Shown: piece after piece, positions 7,262-14,685 of the stretch
Numbering within the stretch: the first letter of the stretch is position 1
Layout of the letters: each line of letters begins with the position of its first letter
Assembly: GCA_009775535.1 (NCBI GenBank)
Contig: VSPW01000026.1
Span: forward strand, 1 to 14,685
DNA length: 14,685 nt
Source: Muribaculaceae bacterium
GTDB lineage: Bacteria; Bacteroidota; Bacteroidia; Bacteroidales; Muribaculaceae
Direction of reading: 5' to 3'
Made by a program: the position numbers and the translations under genes
The notes under the pieces: model-generated
What the model was told of the DNA's origin: nothing
The model's input: the letters and a program-made list of their open reading frames with translations, nothing else
Databases searched by the model: none

Positions 7262-8785
7262 TTATTCCCACTCAATAGTTGCCGGTGGCTTGGATGAAAT
7301 ATCATAGGTCACGCGGTTCACACCACGCACCTTGTTTATAATATCATTTGACACTTTCGCCAGGAATTCATAGGGCAGATGTGCCCAGTCGGCGGTCATC
7401 GCATCTGTAGAAGTGACGGCACGCAATGCGACAGCCCGCTCATATGTGCGCTCATCGCCCATTACACCGACACTCTGAACAGGCAGCAATATTACGCCGG
7501 CCTGCCACACCTTGTCATACAAGCCCCACTCGCGCAGGCCGTTTATGAATATGGAGTCAGCGTCCTGGAGAATCCGGACCTTTTCAGGGGTGATATCGCC
7601 GAGGATACGCACTGCCAGACCTGGACCGGGGAACGGATGGCGGGTGATGAGATGCTCCGGCATTCCCAGCTCACGTCCGACGGCACGTACCTCATCCTTG
7701 AAAAGCAGGCGCAGTGGCTCACATAGCTTCAGGTTCATTTTTTCAGGCAGTCCGCCGACATTATGGTGGCTTTTGATCGTTGTCCCGGTTATGGACAGGG
7801 ATTCGATGCAGTCGGGGTATATAGTACCTTGGGCAAGATATTTCACATCCTTGAGCTTGTGCGCCTCCTGGTCAAAGACATCAATGAATCCCTTGCCTAT
7901 AATCTTGCGCTTCTTCTCCGGGTCGGCGACTCCGGCAAGCTCCCCGAAGAACTTATCGGATGCATCCACCCCTATCACATTGAGGCCAAGGCTCTCATAG
8001 TCGCGCAACACATCACGGAACTCATTCTTGCGCAACATGCCATGATCCACAAATATACATGTCAGATTCTTGCCGATGGCGCGGTTGAGCAACACAGCAG
8101 CCACCGAGGAATCGACACCGCCGCTAAGTCCGAGCACCACCTTGTCATCGCCAAGGGTGGCCTTAAGCTCCGCAACTGTCGAGTCGATGAACGATGCCGC
8201 ACTCCAGTCCTGCTTGCCTCCGCATATGCCTACCACGAAATTTCGCAACAACTGCGTGCCGTGCTCAGAATGGAACACCTCCGGATGGAACTGCACGCCC
8301 CATGTGCGCTCACCTTCAACGGCAAAAGACGCGATACGCACCTTGTCGGTAGACGCTATCACATGGAAATTTTCAGGAATGGACGTGATAGTGTCGCCAT
8401 GGCTCATCCACACCGTAGACCCTACAGGGATATCCTTCATAAGGGGGTCATTGCTGTCTATGGAGGCAAGGTGGGCACGCCCGTACTCACGCGAGCCTGC
8501 CGGCTCGACAGAGCCGCCGGAACTCCACGACAGGAACTGGGCGCCATAGCATATGCCCAGCACCGGATAGCGGCCGCGTATCTCCGAAAGGTCTACACGG
8601 AACGCCTTTTCATCATACACTGAGAACGGGCTGCCTGACAGGATAACACCTATCACAGACGGGTCGTCATGTGGGAACTTGTTGTAGGGGACAATCTCGC
8701 AATACATGTTCAGCTCGCGGACACGGCGTCCGATCAGCTGCGTGGTCTGCGAACCGAAATCGAGAATAACGATTTTTTCTTGCAT
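7262..8785 (-). CDS. guaA: GMP synthase (glutamine-hydrolysing)
   Basis: From the ATG at 8785 the protein is 507 residues, near the usual family length. The class I amidotransferase domain comes first, starting [11 protein letters not shown]. Its catalytic triad is C79 (LGICYGAQ), H167 and E169 (GVQFHPEV). The ATP-pyrophosphatase P-loop [10 protein letters not shown] is at 218-227. The C-terminal dimerisation domain has [16 protein letters not shown] (383-398) and the conserved end [10 protein letters not shown]. It converts XMP, ATP and glutamine to GMP in the cytoplasm. The frame extends 23 codons further to 8854, but that would run through the TAACTTTG promoter box at 8824-8831, so the ATG at 8785 is chosen. 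It is monocistronic, with its own promoter and terminator. Confidence 0.97.
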   Translation of the reverse strand: MQEKIVILDFGSQTTQLIGRRVRELNMYCEIVPYNKFPHDDPSVIGVILSGSPFSVYDEKAFRVDLSEIRGRYPVLGICYGAQFLSWSSGGSVEPAGSREYGRAHLASIDSNDPLMKDIPVGSTVWMSHGDTITSIPENFHVIASTDKVRIASFAVEGERTWGVQFHPEVFHSEHGTQLLRNFVVGICGGKQDWSAASFIDSTVAELKATLGDDKVVLGLSGGVDSSVAAVLLNRAIGKNLTCIFVDHGMLRKNEFRDVLRDYESLGLNVIGVDASDKFFGELAGVADPEKKRKIIGKGFIDVFDQEAHKLKDVKYLAQGTIYPDCIESLSITGTTIKSHHNVGGLPEKMNLKLCEPLRLLFKDEVRAVGRELGMPEHLITRHPFPGPGLAVRILGDITPEKVRILQDADSIFINGLREWGLYDKVWQAGVILLPVQSVGVMGDERTYERAVALRAVTSTDAMTADWAHLPYEFLAKVSNDIINKVRGVNRVTYDISSKPPATIEWE

Positions 8786-8823
8786 AAATGTCAATGAATG
8801 GACTGTTACGGAATTTATGCCCA

Positions 8824-8854
8824 CAAAGTTACAAATAATTGCCCGACAAATCAA
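8824..8854 (-). promoter_or_regulatory. Predicted Bacteroidota promoter of guaA
   Basis: On the minus strand a TTG (8852-8854) is followed by 20 bases and then TAACTTTG (8824-8831). The transcription start would be near 8817, leaving a leader of about 31 bases before the ATG at 8785. The promoter overlaps the longer open frame and argues against the upstream start. Confidence 0.68.
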
Positions 8855-8908
8855 AAAGCCATGGAGTTATTTACCTTATATTTACCTCAGGCATCATTAT
8901 CCGTCGAA

Positions 8909-8930
8909 AAACCGGCATGCGGTCCGGTTT
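8909..8930. other. Hairpin in the divergent guaA / ompA-family intergenic region
   Basis: AAACCGG (8909-8915) and CCGGTTT (8924-8930) form a 7-bp inverted repeat with an 8-base spacer. It lies between the two outward-facing promoters, outside both predicted transcripts. It could therefore be a protein-binding dyad or an insulating terminator; the function is not determinable. I see nothing else notable between 8855 and 8986. Confidence 0.35.
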
Positions 8931-8986
8931 GTTATATAAAGATACAAAACATGTGCCATGTAAGCACACATATTTAATATACATGA

Positions 8987-9017
8987 TTGCATGGTTTACA
9001 AAAGTTTAGTAACTTTG
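8987..9017 (+). promoter_or_regulatory. Predicted Bacteroidota promoter of the OmpA-family lipoprotein
   Basis: TTG (8987-8989), 20 bases, then TAACTTTG (9010-9017), matching the -33/-7 pattern. The start site would be near 9024, and the leader of about 33 bases is A-rich (ATTAAACAAACTAACCATTA). Such A-rich leaders commonly replace Shine-Dalgarno sequences in this phylum. Confidence 0.7.
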
Positions 9018-9056
9018 CCGCGCATTAAACAAACTAACCATTAACAAATCTCCTTA

Positions 9057-9920
9057 ATGAAAATGAAACCACGTATTTTGACAATAGCCCTCGTTGCGGG
9101 GTCGATCGCATTGACAAGCTGTGTCAGCAACAAGAAGTACGCGCAGCTGCAGGCCGACTACAAGACCTCCCAGGAGGCGCTTGCCGACAACAAGGCCGCT
9201 CTCGCCGAATGCAACGCCAATACACGTAGCCTCCAGCAATTGCTTGAGGACGCCCGCAAACGCAACAACGAGCTGAAAGAAGGATATGCCGAGCTCAAGG
9301 CCACACTCGACAAGAGCATACAGAACAACTCACAGGGAAACGTCAACATCGCAAAGCTCGTTGACGAAATCAATGCGTCCAACAAATATATAAAGCAACT
9401 GGTAGCTGCAAAATCAAAGTCGGACTCACTGAGCATGGTGCTTACAAACAACCTTACCCGCTCGCTGTCACGCGATGACCTCCGCGATGTGGACATCAAG
9501 GTGCTAAAAGGCGTAGTTTACATCTCTCTTGCCGACAACATGCTGTTCAACACCGGAAGCTACCAGATAAGCAGCCGCGCGATGAGCATCCTGAGCAAGA
9601 TAGCGAAAATAATAAAGGACTACCGTGATTATGACGTGCTCGTTGAAGGCAATACAGACAATGTGCCCATTTCACGCCCGAATATCCGCAACAACTGGGA
9701 CCTCAGTGCCCTACGCGCATCTTCTGTAGTACAGGCGCTCCAGAACGACTTCGGCGTTGACCCGTCACGGATGACAGCAGGAGGACGCGGCGAGTACCAC
9801 GCAGTGGCATCGAACGAAAACGAACAGGGACGGCAGCTCAACAGGCGCACCGAAATCATAATCACCCCCAACCTCGACCAGTTCATGGAACTCATCGACA
9901 AGGCTCCGGAAACAGAGTAA
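9057..9920 (+). CDS. OmpA-family peptidoglycan-associated lipoprotein with coiled-coil stalk
   Basis: The protein is 287 residues. A lipoprotein signal peptide ends in the lipobox LTSC, with Cys22 as the lipidated residue. A predicted alpha-helical, coiled-coil stalk rich in Ala, Leu, Lys, Glu and Gln covers about 26-125. The OmpA C-terminal peptidoglycan-binding domain covers about 145-270, with the strand YISLADNMLFNTGSY (155-169), EGNTDNVP (197-204), NNWDLSALRASSVV (212-225), GGRGE and NRRTEIII (262-269). It should be anchored in the outer membrane and bind diaminopimelate-type peptidoglycan, tethering wall to membrane. The layout resembles Pal/YiaD more than porin-type OmpA, since no beta-barrel is present. 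The gene stands alone between its own promoter and terminator, divergent from guaA. Confidence 0.92.
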   Translation: MKMKPRILTIALVAGSIALTSCVSNKKYAQLQADYKTSQEALADNKAALAECNANTRSLQQLLEDARKRNNELKEGYAELKATLDKSIQNNSQGNVNIAKLVDEINASNKYIKQLVAAKSKSDSLSMVLTNNLTRSLSRDDLRDVDIKVLKGVVYISLADNMLFNTGSYQISSRAMSILSKIAKIIKDYRDYDVLVEGNTDNVPISRPNIRNNWDLSALRASSVVQALQNDFGVDPSRMTAGGRGEYHAVASNENEQGRQLNRRTEIIITPNLDQFMELIDKAPETE

Positions 9921-9943
9921 AGCATCCCACATAAGATAACCTA

Positions 9944-9988
9944 CGACCCCGCTATCGGCCTAAACACCTGCAGCGGGGTCGATTTTAT
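9944..9988 (+). terminator. Rho-independent terminator after the OmpA-family gene
   Basis: CGACCCCGCT (9944-9953) and AGCGGGGTCG (9972-9981) form a perfect 10-bp GC-rich stem around an 18-base loop, followed by ATTTTATAT. It begins 24 bases after the stop codon. Confidence 0.82.
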
Positions 9989-10023
9989 ATCACGCCACAG
10001 CATCGAAATCCGATATTTTGTCG

Positions 10024-10031
10024 TAATTTTG
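10024..10031 (+). promoter_or_regulatory. Predicted -7 promoter box for the GT2-DUF6056 pair
   Basis: TAATTTTG fits TAnnTTTG and sits 21 bases upstream of the ATG at 10053. No clear -33 TTG is at the usual 19-21 base distance, so this is the weaker kind of match. The strong terminator just upstream means some promoter is needed here. Confidence 0.45.
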
Positions 10032-10052
10032 CAATATAAACCACACGTCTAA

Positions 10053-11039
10053 ATGGAAAAGCCCACAGACACTTCAAAACGTAAGGTATCGGTACTCATA
10101 CCCTGCTATAACGAACAGGAATCCATACCAGCACTTCACTCTCGGCTGCAAGCAGTCATGGACTCCATGCCCAGGTATGAATGGGAAGTAATATCCGTCA
10201 ATGACGGCAGTTCCGACGGCACTCTTATGATGCTGAAACAGTTGCACGCCCGCGACAAACGTTGGCGATATATCGACCTGTCGCGCAACTACGGGAAAGA
10301 GACTGCGATGCTGGCCGGGATGGACCTCGCCACCGGCGACTGCATGATAATAATGGACGGAGACCTGCAGCATCCCCCGGAAGAGTTCCCAAAGATGCTT
10401 TCCCTATGGGAATCAGGCTACGATGACGTGTATGGACGCCGGCTGCACCGCGGCAAAGAGCCATGGCTGCGGCGGAAACTCTCATTACTTTATTACAGGT
10501 TGCTGCAACGCACCACACGTATACCCGTGTTGCAGAACACCGGCGACTTCAGGCTGCTTGACCGCATATGCATTGATGCCCTCACCTCGATGCGCGAGAC
10601 ACAACGCTACACAAAAGGCCTTTACTGCCAGATAGGCTTCCGCAAGCATGAATTCGAGTTTGAGCAGGAAGACCGAAGCGCAGGACAGTCAAAATGGAGC
10701 ATGATCAAGCTCCTAGGGCTAGCTATGGATGGTATAACAAGCTACACCACAGCGCCGTTACGCATATCTACCGCAATAGGCTCACTCGTGTCCGCCATTG
10801 CGTTCATATATATGGCCTGGGTATTCATAAAGGCAGCGATTTACGGAGACCCGCAAGCCGGATTCCCCTCTCTGATGATAGTAATGCTTTTCCTGGGAGG
10901 GGTACAGCTGCTATCGCTAGGCATACTTGGCGAATATGTAGGCCGGATATTCAACGAGACCAAGGACAGGCCAGCTTATTTCATACGTGAGGTCGATGGC
11001 GACAGACCGCAACAAAATAAGTACACCAAAGACAAATAA
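10053..11039 (+). CDS. Family 2 glycosyltransferase, polyprenyl-phosphate (GtrB/DPM1/ArnC-like) type
   Basis: The protein is 328 residues. The GT-A catalytic domain (about 11-230) starts KVSVLIPCYNEQESI. Nucleotide-sugar and metal-binding motifs are NDGSSDGT (50-57) and DGDLQHPPEE (102-111). NTGDFRLLD (162-170), QRYTKGL (184-190) and GQSKWSMIKL (211-220) are typical of bactoprenol-phosphate glycosyltransferases. Two C-terminal membrane helices (about 236-262 and 273-298) follow, ending LGEYVGRIFNETKDRPAYFI. Such enzymes transfer a sugar from a nucleotide donor to undecaprenyl phosphate on the inner face of the inner membrane, making a lipid-linked sugar for use outside. The stop codon overlaps the next gene's ATG (TAATG), so the DUF6056 protein is translationally coupled and may use the product. 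The sugar is unknown. Confidence 0.92.
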   Translation: MEKPTDTSKRKVSVLIPCYNEQESIPALHSRLQAVMDSMPRYEWEVISVNDGSSDGTLMMLKQLHARDKRWRYIDLSRNYGKETAMLAGMDLATGDCMIIMDGDLQHPPEEFPKMLSLWESGYDDVYGRRLHRGKEPWLRRKLSLLYYRLLQRTTRIPVLQNTGDFRLLDRICIDALTSMRETQRYTKGLYCQIGFRKHEFEFEQEDRSAGQSKWSMIKLLGLAMDGITSYTTAPLRISTAIGSLVSAIAFIYMAWVFIKAAIYGDPQAGFPSLMIVMLFLGGVQLLSLGILGEYVGRIFNETKDRPAYFIREVDGDRPQQNKYTKDK

Positions 11040-12631
11040 TGAAACACAATATCAGCCACCACCTACGGCAGGAGTCGACATGGATCATCATATTATTGCT
11101 CCTTATAGGAGGCCTATTCTATTCACGGTCGGCCTGCCATGTTGTCATAGGCGACGAACTGCGATATTTCTATACCTTTGACCTGCAACCGGGCGAAAAT
11201 TACTTCAACTTCAACAAGATGCGTTCCATCCACGGCTTCGGAGACATCGTGGATTCACAGGTGAACCATTACCAGACAGTGAACGGGCGTACACTTGTAC
11301 ACACAATCGAACAGATATTTTCATCCATCATCGGCGTCAGGTGGTACTATGTGCTCAACACATTCATATTTCTGGTCACCCTGCTGCTTTTCATACGTGT
11401 GGCCTTCCCCCGCAGCAGCGAAAACAGCCCGTGGGCATGGCTGGCCGTTGTGGCAGCATTCCTGTACATGTTCCCATCGCCAGGTCGGTTATGGCTCTCT
11501 ATAAACCTGTCGCTAAACTATCTATGGCCAGCAGCAGCCACTCTTGGGGCAATGATACTATGGCAGAAGGCATCAATGGAAGCATGGAGGCCCACAAAGC
11601 GTTGGCAGTCATTGCTGACAATACTGCTGTGCTTCTTTCTGGGATGGTCGAATGAGGCATTTTCCCTTCCGCTCTCTGGCGCTCTGTTCATTTACCAGAT
11701 GCAAAATTACAAGAAAGCCAAATGGACAGGCATTTCGGCTTGCATATTGTACCCTCTGTGGGCGGGGGCTATAATGCTGCTGCTTTCACCCGGCAACTGG
11801 CTACGCGCCGATGGAGGCATGGACACACTGGGCTCATTCTGGACCGTAATATCAGAAATGAGGCTGCTGTGGATTGCCGTGATAGCCGGATGCACGGCCG
11901 CCATCGCACGTCCCCGCATGCTGGCCGCTTTCATACGTGAGAACCGCATAACTGCCACTGCCCTGGCTCTGGCCATATGCATGGGTATCCTGGCACATAC
12001 AGCAGCACGTGCATTCACTGCCATCGAGCTGTTTTCTGCCATACTCATAGCCCGTGCGGCAGCACCGGCCTTGCGCCCTATGACGCGCAGGGGCTGGACC
12101 ATATGGGGTACGATCGCGGTTTTGCTGGTAACACACCAGACCTTGATCACAGTGGAACATTACCGCCAATACGACTCCATACGCCAGACCGTTATCGACT
12201 TCGAAAAAAGTCCTTCAGGCACAGTGCGATACCGTTTCCACGAACCGCCATGGTGGGCAGCCCCGTTCGTTTATTGGCAGATACCCACAACAGAGGGCGC
12301 TGATTATGAATGGAGACTGTTAGGAATAGTACGCTCAAATGGACGTAAGCCATTTACAGCTCTAGAAGAAAGCATATATGACCATATAGAGGACATCCCC
12401 GGAAGCATAGAGACGGGAGACCTTGCCCCATTCATAAAGACAGGACGGAACTCATATCTGGCCGATGCCTCATCACTGGAATCGAACCGTTTTGAGATAA
12501 CCACAAGCGATTCCATGAAAACGACCGTATACCGGCGGCTGTTCCTGACCCCAGGAGGCAGGAAGATCGCATTCATAATACCGCCTGCCGGAAAAGCAAT
12601 AACCTCCATACGCGCCATCGGAACACATTGA
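11039..12631 (+). CDS. DUF6056-type polytopic membrane protein (possible GT-C-like glycosyltransferase)
   Basis: The protein is 530 residues with roughly nine to eleven hydrophobic segments from residue 14 to about 370. A soluble C-terminal tail (about 385-530) follows. After the first helix comes an extracytoplasmic loop with GDELRYFY (38-45) and a HYQTVNGRTLVHTIEQIF stretch (77-94). Next are WLSINLSLNYLWPAAATLG (152-170), LGWSNEAFSLPLSG (201-214) and the LSPGNWLRA motif (249-257). I recognise these conserved pieces from the DUF6056 family. An acidic residue in the first periplasmic loop and many helices recall GT-C enzymes that use lipid-linked sugars. Coupling to a polyprenyl-phosphate GT2 gene supports that role, but it is inference. 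No signal peptide apart from the first helix. Confidence 0.8.
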   Translation: MKHNISHHLRQESTWIIILLLLIGGLFYSRSACHVVIGDELRYFYTFDLQPGENYFNFNKMRSIHGFGDIVDSQVNHYQTVNGRTLVHTIEQIFSSIIGVRWYYVLNTFIFLVTLLLFIRVAFPRSSENSPWAWLAVVAAFLYMFPSPGRLWLSINLSLNYLWPAAATLGAMILWQKASMEAWRPTKRWQSLLTILLCFFLGWSNEAFSLPLSGALFIYQMQNYKKAKWTGISACILYPLWAGAIMLLLSPGNWLRADGGMDTLGSFWTVISEMRLLWIAVIAGCTAAIARPRMLAAFIRENRITATALALAICMGILAHTAARAFTAIELFSAILIARAAAPALRPMTRRGWTIWGTIAVLLVTHQTLITVEHYRQYDSIRQTVIDFEKSPSGTVRYRFHEPPWWAAPFVYWQIPTTEGADYEWRLLGIVRSNGRKPFTALEESIYDHIEDIPGSIETGDLAPFIKTGRNSYLADASSLESNRFEITTSDSMKTTVYRRLFLTPGGRKIAFIIPPAGKAITSIRAIGTH

Positions 12632-12731
12632 GCATGCCGAAACCTGTGATAACGGCCTCCATCATACCACCTGCAGAAAGACGTTAAGTTTATTTTTGAA
12701 TATCCGGACATCTTTATCTGTCAAGTTTTCG

Positions 12732-12739
12732 TAACTTTG
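12732..12739 (+). promoter_or_regulatory. Predicted -7 promoter box for the DsbD-domain / dsbD pair
   Basis: TAACTTTG is an exact TAnnTTTG match. The expected -33 position carries no TTG, so confidence is moderate. The leader would be about 79 bases and contains a possible 6-bp hairpin (GGATAG with CTGTCC, 12745-12761). I see no terminator after the DUF6056 gene, so read-through is also possible. Confidence 0.5.
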
Positions 12740-12824
12740 CATGTCGGATAGCCTTACTGTCCAACAATAATGCAGCCAAGGCGTTATCGGTATATATGCG
12801 AACCACCTCCGAATATATCTTACA

Positions 12825-13292
12825 ATGAAAAAAATACTTACATTACTTATCATTATCACCATGGCGGCCACAGCGGCCATGGCGCAGACGGTACAGCCAG
12901 TAAAGTGGCGCATATCCGTAAAGATGACATCCAAGACCGAAGGCGTTGTGACAATCCGTGCCATTGTGGGGCAGGGATGGCACTTGTATGGGCTGGACAT
13001 ACCAAAAGGAGGACCGAAACCCACTTCGTTCAACTTCAGCAAAAGCGAGGGCATTGAGCTGGCCGGGGGCATTGCCCCATCAGTAAAGCCGGAGGCCAGA
13101 CAGGATGCCGCCTTCGGGATGGAGCTTTCCCAATGGTCCTCAAACGTAAATTTCACACAACATTTCCGTCTAAAGGGCAATGGCCAGGCAAAAATCGACC
13201 TCGCAATCGTATACATGGCATGCAACGATGAGAACTGCATGCCGCCAAAAACGGAAACATTCTCGGTAAAAGTACCTGCCTACAAACCATAA
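12825..13292 (+). CDS. Stand-alone DsbD N-terminal-domain-like periplasmic protein
   Basis: The protein is 155 residues with a Sec signal peptide (1 to about 20, cleavage after AMA). The remainder is a single DsbD alpha-type domain. It has VGQGWHLYGLDIPKGGPKPT (48-67), NFTQHFRLKG (109-118), and YMACNDENCMPP (130-141), with a cysteine pair C133/C138. In DsbD the equivalent pair passes electrons from the membrane domain to periplasmic partners. Here there is no membrane domain, so this looks like a detached extra shuttle domain. It closely resembles residues 30-155 of the DsbD encoded 19 bases downstream and is probably a tandem duplicate, likely co-transcribed. A free periplasmic thiol carrier is plausible but not shown. 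The ATG at 12825 is the only start giving a signal peptide. Confidence 0.85.
   Translation: MKKILTLLIIITMAATAAMAQTVQPVKWRISVKMTSKTEGVVTIRAIVGQGWHLYGLDIPKGGPKPTSFNFSKSEGIELAGGIAPSVKPEARQDAAFGMELSQWSSNVNFTQHFRLKGNGQAKIDLAIVYMACNDENCMPPKTETFSVKVPAYKP
13152..13171 (+). repeat. 20-bp direct repeat, copy 1 (paralogous coding sequence)
   Basis: The 20 bases TTCACACAACATTTCCGTCT are identical to 13660-13679. Both copies encode FTQHFRL of the DsbD-type domain in the same frame. It marks the homology between the small protein and DsbD rather than a mobile repeat. Confidence 0.8.
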
Positions 13293-13311
13293 TGACTCAC
13301 ATATACAAGAC

Positions 13312-14685
13312 ATGACAAGAATAGCAACACCGTTCATACTTTTCCTTGCAGCCGCGATAGGAACGTTCTGTCCAGAGGCATCTGCCGCCATCTCAAGCCA
13401 TGTCAACTGGAAGACTTCAGCTGAGATGACATCTGAAAGCGAAGGTGTAATCCGCTGGGAGGCATCTATCGACCAAGGATGGCATATATACGGGCTAAAT
13501 ATGCCCGATATCGACAACACTGTCCCACCCACATCGTTCACCGTTGATACGATTGGCGGTATAGAGCTGATAGGCAATGTAATCCCTGATCGGCCAGCAA
13601 CGGCAAAAGTGGACGAAGTGATGGCATTGAAGCTGGACCAATGGGAAGGCAATGTGACGTTCACACAACATTTCCGTCTGAAAGCCCCTGCAAAAGGCGC
13701 TGCCATATCAGGAATCATCCAGTACATGGCATGCAGCAACAAGGTGTGTACACCGCCGGCAAAAGAACCTTTCAGCCTTACAATAGGAAACCCGGTGGCC
13801 GTACAGCAGGTGGAGAAAGAACAGCCCGCACCGCAAAAGCCGACAGCAAACGTGCAGACTACTGCCTACGACAACAGCAAATGGTGGACACCAGTAGATG
13901 TTGAATCACTGGACGGCACTATTCAGGACACGTCATCATCGGCATGGTGGTCGCTGCTTATATGGGGATTCCTCGGAGGGCTCGCAGCATTGCTGACACC
14001 ATGTGTATGGCCGATGATACCTATGACGATGAGCTTTTTCCTAAAAAAGACATCGAGCAGAAAAAAATCAATGGGAGAGGCTTTCACATATGGACTCAGC
14101 ATAATAATCATTTACCTGATACTGGGCCTTGCCATAACTGTAGTATTTGGTGCAGGCAAGCTGAACGAACTGGCCACCAGCGCCGTGTTCAACCTTATAT
14201 TCTTCGGCCTGCTGGTAGTGTTCGCCATATCGTTCTTCGGGGCATTCGACATAAAGTTGCCTTCAAAATGGTCAAACAAAATCGATGACCGTGCGGAGAC
14301 TACGACCGGGCTGCTGAGCATATTCTTCATGGCATTCACATTGGTACTAGTGTCGTTCTCTTGCACAGGCCCGATCATAGGTACACTACTCGTCGAGGCC
14401 GCATCCCAAGGAAACATATTAGGACCGGCATTGGGCATGGGAGGATTCGCGTTGGGACTTGCGCTTCCGTTCAGCGTATTCGCCCTGTTCCCGTCGCTGA
14501 TGAAGGAGATGCCCAAGTCAGGTGGATGGCTCAATTCAGTAAAGGTGGTGCTCGGATTTCTGGAACTTGTGCTATCTCTCAAATTCCTGTCGGTAGCCGA
14601 TCTTGCATACGGCTGGCACATACTTGACCGCGAGGTGTTTGTGGCGCTATGGATAGTATTGTTCGTATTGCTGGGAATGTACCTT
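13312..14685 (+). CDS. dsbD: DsbD thiol:disulfide interchange protein, N-terminal part (runs off the right edge)
   Basis: 458 codons are present from the ATG at 13312 and the frame is still open. A signal peptide (1 to about 25, EASA) precedes the periplasmic alpha domain (about 28-158), which has QGWHIYGLNMP (55-65) and a cysteine pair C141/C146 in YMACSNKVCTPP. A Pro/Gln/Thr linker (160-205) follows. The membrane beta domain then begins, with redox cysteines C231 in LLTPCVWPM and C351 in SFSCTGPIIG. The C-terminal thioredoxin-like domain is beyond the window. DsbD carries electrons from cytoplasmic thioredoxin across the inner membrane to periplasmic disulfide isomerases and cytochrome c maturation proteins. 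It follows the single-domain paralogue by 19 bases, so the two are very likely one transcript. By my count, 22 of its 35 visible Ile codons are ATA. Confidence 0.95.
   Translation, partial: MTRIATPFILFLAAAIGTFCPEASAAISSHVNWKTSAEMTSESEGVIRWEASIDQGWHIYGLNMPDIDNTVPPTSFTVDTIGGIELIGNVIPDRPATAKVDEVMALKLDQWEGNVTFTQHFRLKAPAKGAAISGIIQYMACSNKVCTPPAKEPFSLTIGNPVAVQQVEKEQPAPQKPTANVQTTAYDNSKWWTPVDVESLDGTIQDTSSSAWWSLLIWGFLGGLAALLTPCVWPMIPMTMSFFLKKTSSRKKSMGEAFTYGLSIIIIYLILGLAITVVFGAGKLNELATSAVFNLIFFGLLVVFAISFFGAFDIKLPSKWSNKIDDRAETTTGLLSIFFMAFTLVLVSFSCTGPIIGTLLVEAASQGNILGPALGMGGFALGLALPFSVFALFPSLMKEMPKSGGWLNSVKVVLGFLELVLSLKFLSVADLAYGWHILDREVFVALWIVLFVLLGMYL
13660..13679 (+). repeat. 20-bp direct repeat, copy 2 (paralogous coding sequence)
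   Basis: Identical to 13152-13171, inside the N-domain of dsbD. The surrounding sequence is similar but diverged, for example ATGGCATGCAAC versus ATGGCATGCAGCAAC further along. Confidence 0.8.

Noticed and set aside
7763..8623. 286-codon plus-strand open frame opposite guaA
   Set aside because: It is antisense to the clearly conserved guaA, has no recognisable motif, and lies inside GC-rich coding sequence where such frames are common.
12741..12770. Nine-codon leader peptide frame (MSDSLTVQQ) before the DsbD-domain gene
   Set aside because: Its ATG is two bases after the -7 box, upstream of the expected transcription start, so it would not be in the message.
12770..13057. 95-codon frame beginning in the leader of the DsbD-domain gene
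   Set aside because: It overlaps the real gene out of frame, lacks a signal peptide or domain, and its His/Gly-rich region is a frame-shifted reading of the signal-peptide sequence.
13170..13742. 190-codon minus-strand frame spanning the two DsbD-domain genes
   Set aside because: It is antisense to two genes with intact cysteine motifs. Its internal similarity simply mirrors the duplicated plus-strand domain.
1..14685. parS site
   Set aside because: I looked for a palindrome like TGTTTCACGTGAAACA near parAB and elsewhere and found no close match by eye. A one- or two-mismatch pattern search would be decisive.
1..14685. tRNA, rRNA, CRISPR array, insertion sequence or prophage
   Set aside because: I saw no regularly spaced repeats, transposase or integrase motifs, cloverleaf sequences or terminal inverted repeats in the window.

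Overview
The window looks like ordinary chromosome from a Bacteroidota member, most likely order Bacteroidales. The supporting signs are a parA-parB-DUF5683-LysM transglycosylase gene order that I know from this group, repeated TAnnTTTG-type promoter boxes (the phylum's sigma-ABfr -7 element), no Shine-Dalgarno sequences at the starts I inspected, and DUF6056 and OmpA-lipoprotein families common there. Base composition is near 50% GC with heavy ATA use for isoleucine, which would fit a Muribaculaceae-like organism. That family-level guess is inference only.

Left part, minus strand (1-5060): parA, parB, a DUF5683 membrane protein, an MltD-type lytic transglycosylase with two LysM domains, and the N-terminal half of an OPT-family oligopeptide transporter that runs off the left edge. 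All five read leftwards with gaps of 23-48 bases, consistent with one transcript from a TAACTTTG box just upstream of parA. The set pairs chromosome segregation (ParA/ParB) with envelope functions.

5061-5493 is an AT-rich non-coding stretch. It holds the parA promoter, two 20-bp-phased repeats, and a 10-bp hairpin that could end a short minus-strand transcript. 5494-7073, minus strand, is a compact three-gene unit: a GYF_2-domain membrane protein, a DUF59/SufT-like protein, and a UDP-2,3-diacylglucosamine hydrolase of the LpxH type (lipid A synthesis). 7190-8785, minus strand, is guaA (GMP synthase) with its own promoter and terminator.

Right part, plus strand: an OmpA-family lipoprotein, divergent from guaA and closed by a strong terminator; a polyprenyl-phosphate-type GT2 glycosyltransferase translationally coupled (TAATG) to a DUF6056 polytopic protein; and a redox pair made of a stand-alone DsbD-N-domain protein followed 19 bases later by full DsbD, which runs off the right edge.

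Most of the window is housekeeping and envelope biology. I see no mobile element, CRISPR array, tRNA, rRNA or obvious defence system. The items most worth a second look are the duplicated DsbD sensor domain, the unexplained intergenic region next to parA, and the segregation/cell-wall operon.
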